Below, piece after piece: positions 33,174 to 34,941 of a stretch of DNA of 34,941 bases (the first letter of the stretch is position 1; each line of letters begins with the position of its first letter). The stretch is from Kitasatospora sp. MBT63 (GTDB lineage: Bacteria > Actinomycetota > Actinomycetes > Streptomycetales > Streptomycetaceae). The stretch lies in assembly GCF_000710465.2 (NCBI RefSeq), contig NZ_JAIZ01000412.1, positions 22,642 to 57,582 of the forward strand, read 5' to 3'. The notes under the pieces were generated by a model. The model did not search any database, was not told where the DNA came from, and saw nothing but the letters and a program-made list of their open reading frames with translations. Made by a program: the position numbers and the translations under genes.

Positions 33174-34519
33174 CAGCGTGCCTCGCCGGGGGTGACGTCG
33201 CGGGCGGTGCGGAAACCGCTGAAGATCTGCCGGCGGATCGGGTGGTCCCAGTTGCGGAAGGTGCCCCGGCAGGCGACCGGGTCCACGCCGAACGAACCGC
33301 CGCGCAGCACCTTGTAGTCCGGGCCGAAGAACACCTCGGAGTACTCCGGGTAGGGGAAGGCGGTGAAGCCCGGGTAGGGCAGGAAGTCGCTGCTGGTCCA
33401 CTCCCAGACGTCGCCGATCAGCTGCCGTGCGCCGGACGGCGCGGCGCCCGCCGGGTAGCTGCCGACCGGGGCGGGCTGCAGGTGGCGTTGGCCGAGGTTG
33501 GCGTGGTCCGGGGCCGGGTCGGCGTCGCCCCAGGGGTGGCGGCGGGAACGGCCGGTGGCCGGGTCGTGGCGGGCGGCCTTCTCCCACTCGGCCTCGGTCG
33601 GCAGTCGCCGGCCGGCCCAGTGGGCGTAGGCCTCGGCCTCGTACCAGCACACGTGCAGGACCGGCTCCGACGGTGGCACCGGTTCGGTGCGGCCGAAGCG
33701 GCGGCGCAGCCAGGCCCGCCCGTCCCGCTGCCAGAAGAGCGGTGCTTCCAGGCCGGCCCGCTGTCGGTGCGCCCAGCCCTGCGGGCTCCACCGGCGCGGG
33801 TCGGCGTAGCCGCCGTCCTCGATGAACTCCTGGTAGTCGGCGTTGCTCACCGGGACGGTGTCCAGCCAGAACGGTGCCAGGTCCACGGTGTGGGCGGGCC
33901 GTTCGTTGTCCAGTGCCCACGGATCGGTGTCGGTGCCCATGGTGAACGGGCCGCCGGGCACCAGCACCTCGCGCGGCAGGGCGGTCGCGTCGGGGCCGGC
34001 GGGCGGTGGCGGCGGGGCGTCCAGGACGGCGGGCCCGGAGCGCAGCTGGTGGGTGGCCAGCATGGTCTCGGCGTGCTGCTGCTCGTGCTGGGCGACCATC
34101 CCGAACACGAATCCCCTTGCGAGCAGCGGGTCCTGCCCGTCGGCCGAACGGCCGTCCTCCGTATCGAACACCGCGGCGTCCAGGACCTCCAGGGCCCGCT
34201 CGCGGACCTGGCGGAGGTACCGGCGGGCAGCGTCCGGCGGCAGCAGCGGGAGCGCGGGACGCGCGGCCCGCGGATGCCGGAAGGCGTCGTAGAGCCGGTC
34301 GAGGTCGGGGCGCAGCGCGGGGAGTCGGCCTGCCTCGCGGACCAGCCAGATCTCCTCCTGGTTCCCGACGTGGGCCAGGTCCCAGACCAGCGGTGACATC
34401 AACGGGGAGTGCTGGCGCAGCAGTTCGTCCTCGTCCAGGCAGTCCGTCAGGGCGAGTGTCCGCTGCCGGGAGGAGGCCAGGGCGGTGGTGGCGTCGCCGG
34501 GGGTGGGGTGGGCGTTCAC
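33173..34519 (-). CDS. egtB: Ergothioneine synthase EgtB (iron-dependent sulfoxide synthase)
   Basis: A 448-residue protein that oxidatively couples gamma-glutamylcysteine to hercynine with non-haem iron. The N-terminal DinB-like half (1-165) has HVGNQEE and the iron triad HEQQHAE (HX3HXE) near 146. The C-terminal half is an FGE-sulfatase/C-type lectin fold (about 190-445): PGGPFTMGTDTDPWALDNERP, WYEAEAYAHWAGRRLPTEAEWE, WEWTSSDF, RGGSFG and the terminal GFRTAR. GTG 34519 overlaps the egtA stop by 4 bp (GTGA), the start used because the domain begins right there. Secure call. Confidence 0.96.
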   Translation of the reverse strand: MNAHPTPGDATTALASSRQRTLALTDCLDEDELLRQHSPLMSPLVWDLAHVGNQEEIWLVREAGRLPALRPDLDRLYDAFRHPRAARPALPLLPPDAARRYLRQVRERALEVLDAAVFDTEDGRSADGQDPLLARGFVFGMVAQHEQQHAETMLATHQLRSGPAVLDAPPPPPAGPDATALPREVLVPGGPFTMGTDTDPWALDNERPAHTVDLAPFWLDTVPVSNADYQEFIEDGGYADPRRWSPQGWAHRQRAGLEAPLFWQRDGRAWLRRRFGRTEPVPPSEPVLHVCWYEAEAYAHWAGRRLPTEAEWEKAARHDPATGRSRRHPWGDADPAPDHANLGQRHLQPAPVGSYPAGAAPSGARQLIGDVWEWTSSDFLPYPGFTAFPYPEYSEVFFGPDYKVLRGGSFGVDPVACRGTFRNWDHPIRRQIFSGFRTARDVTPGEAR

Positions 34520-34941
34520 TGGTCCGGTCCTTCCAGGAGGTCGTCGGCGGGACATCGGCCCTGCTCGGTGTAGCGGTCGGCGTACGCGGTGAGGGCGCCG
34601 CGCAGCCGGCCGTCGGGGTCGGCGCCGGAATCGGCGAGCGCGGCGACGGCGGCGGTGAAGCAGAGCCGGGCGGCCTTGCCGATCTCGGGGTCGGCGGGGC
34701 CGAGCCGGGCGGCCCGCAGCCACGTCCCGTCGTCGGGCCGGTCGGCGCCGCCCGGGCAGAGCGGCGCGGTGGCCTGCCAGGCGGCCTCGGCCGCCGCCGG
34801 ATCGTCGAGCAGCGTGGCCGCCAGGACGGCCGGGACGATCCAGCCGTCGCCGGCCTGGGCGTCGATCATCCGCAGCTCCAGCCAGCCGCGCGCGCGGACC
34901 GGCGGGAACAGCGTGGTCAGGGGGGAGTCCAGGTCGTCCAG
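34516..34941 (-). CDS. egtA: Glutamate-cysteine ligase EgtA, N-terminus beyond window
   Basis: The last 141 residues of the GCS2-like ligase that makes gamma-glutamylcysteine for ergothioneine. The visible part begins LDDLDSPLTTLFPPVRARGW and continues LELRMIDAQAGDGW, a conserved active-site region of the EgtA/GshA family. The helical tail LARFxA-like KAARLCFTAAVAAL and the end TEQGRCPADDLLEGPDQ follow. The stop overlaps the egtB GTG. Its position at the head of egtBCD confirms the assignment. Open at position 34941. Confidence 0.9.
   Translation of the reverse strand: MDDLDSPLTTLFPPVRARGWLELRMIDAQAGDGWIVPAVLAATLLDDPAAAEAAWQATAPLCPGGADRPDDGTWLRAARLGPADPEIGKAARLCFTAAVAALADSGADPDGRLRGALTAYADRYTEQGRCPADDLLEGPDQ

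Overview
This is a high-GC actinobacterial chromosome segment, almost certainly from a streptomycete (Streptomyces or Kitasatospora). The pointers are extreme third-position GC, a complete reading of ergothioneine genes, a DUF6879/XRE gene pair, a PAS-GAF-SpoIIE phosphatase, several probable leaderless promoters, and a leader peptide carrying the RRHIDL motif. All coordinates and motifs were worked out by eye; no database search was run.

Layout. (1) 1-5603, acetate and fatty-acid carbon assimilation: aceA (isocitrate lyase), aceB (malate synthase) and a 3-hydroxyacyl-CoA dehydrogenase run on the minus strand, and a RamB/ScfR-type regulator is divergent from aceA. CTGCGAA-type repeats between them are likely operators. 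(2) 5683-7973, a 14-helix MFS exporter preceded by a tiny overlapping ORF, then a membrane protein. (3) 8026-15272, a probable envelope-polysaccharide locus: a membrane GT2 synthase coupled to a membrane-anchored protein, divergent (670-bp gap) from an SQD1-like UDP-sulfoquinovose synthase homologue, an HlyD-like adaptor and a PP2C-like protein. (4) 15417-19849, an accessory island of small and regulatory genes: an Imm35/YrhB-like protein, an unknown protein, two Cys-rich small proteins, XRE and DUF6879 genes, a short protein with no obvious start, and a frameshifted GntR pseudogene.

(5) 19951-25860, SMP-30 lactonase, leader peptide plus Xi-class GST-like thiol reductase, a large SpoIIE-type phosphatase and a methyltransferase. 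(6) 26011-30019, two divergent TetR-controlled pairs (TetR with an NAD(P)-binding reductase, TetR with an MFS exporter), both with recognisable operator-like repeats. (7) 30110-34941, an epoxide-hydrolase-like enzyme and the ergothioneine operon egtA-egtB-egtC-egtD, with egtA cut by the window end.

The most unusual point is in the egt operon. EgtC and EgtD are encoded in one uninterrupted reading frame, joined by three 15-bp tandem repeats, so a bifunctional EgtC-EgtD protein is predicted. The second is the SQD1/GT2/HlyD/PP2C locus, which could make and export a sulfosugar-containing envelope glycan. No tRNA, rRNA, CRISPR array, insertion sequence or replication origin was seen.
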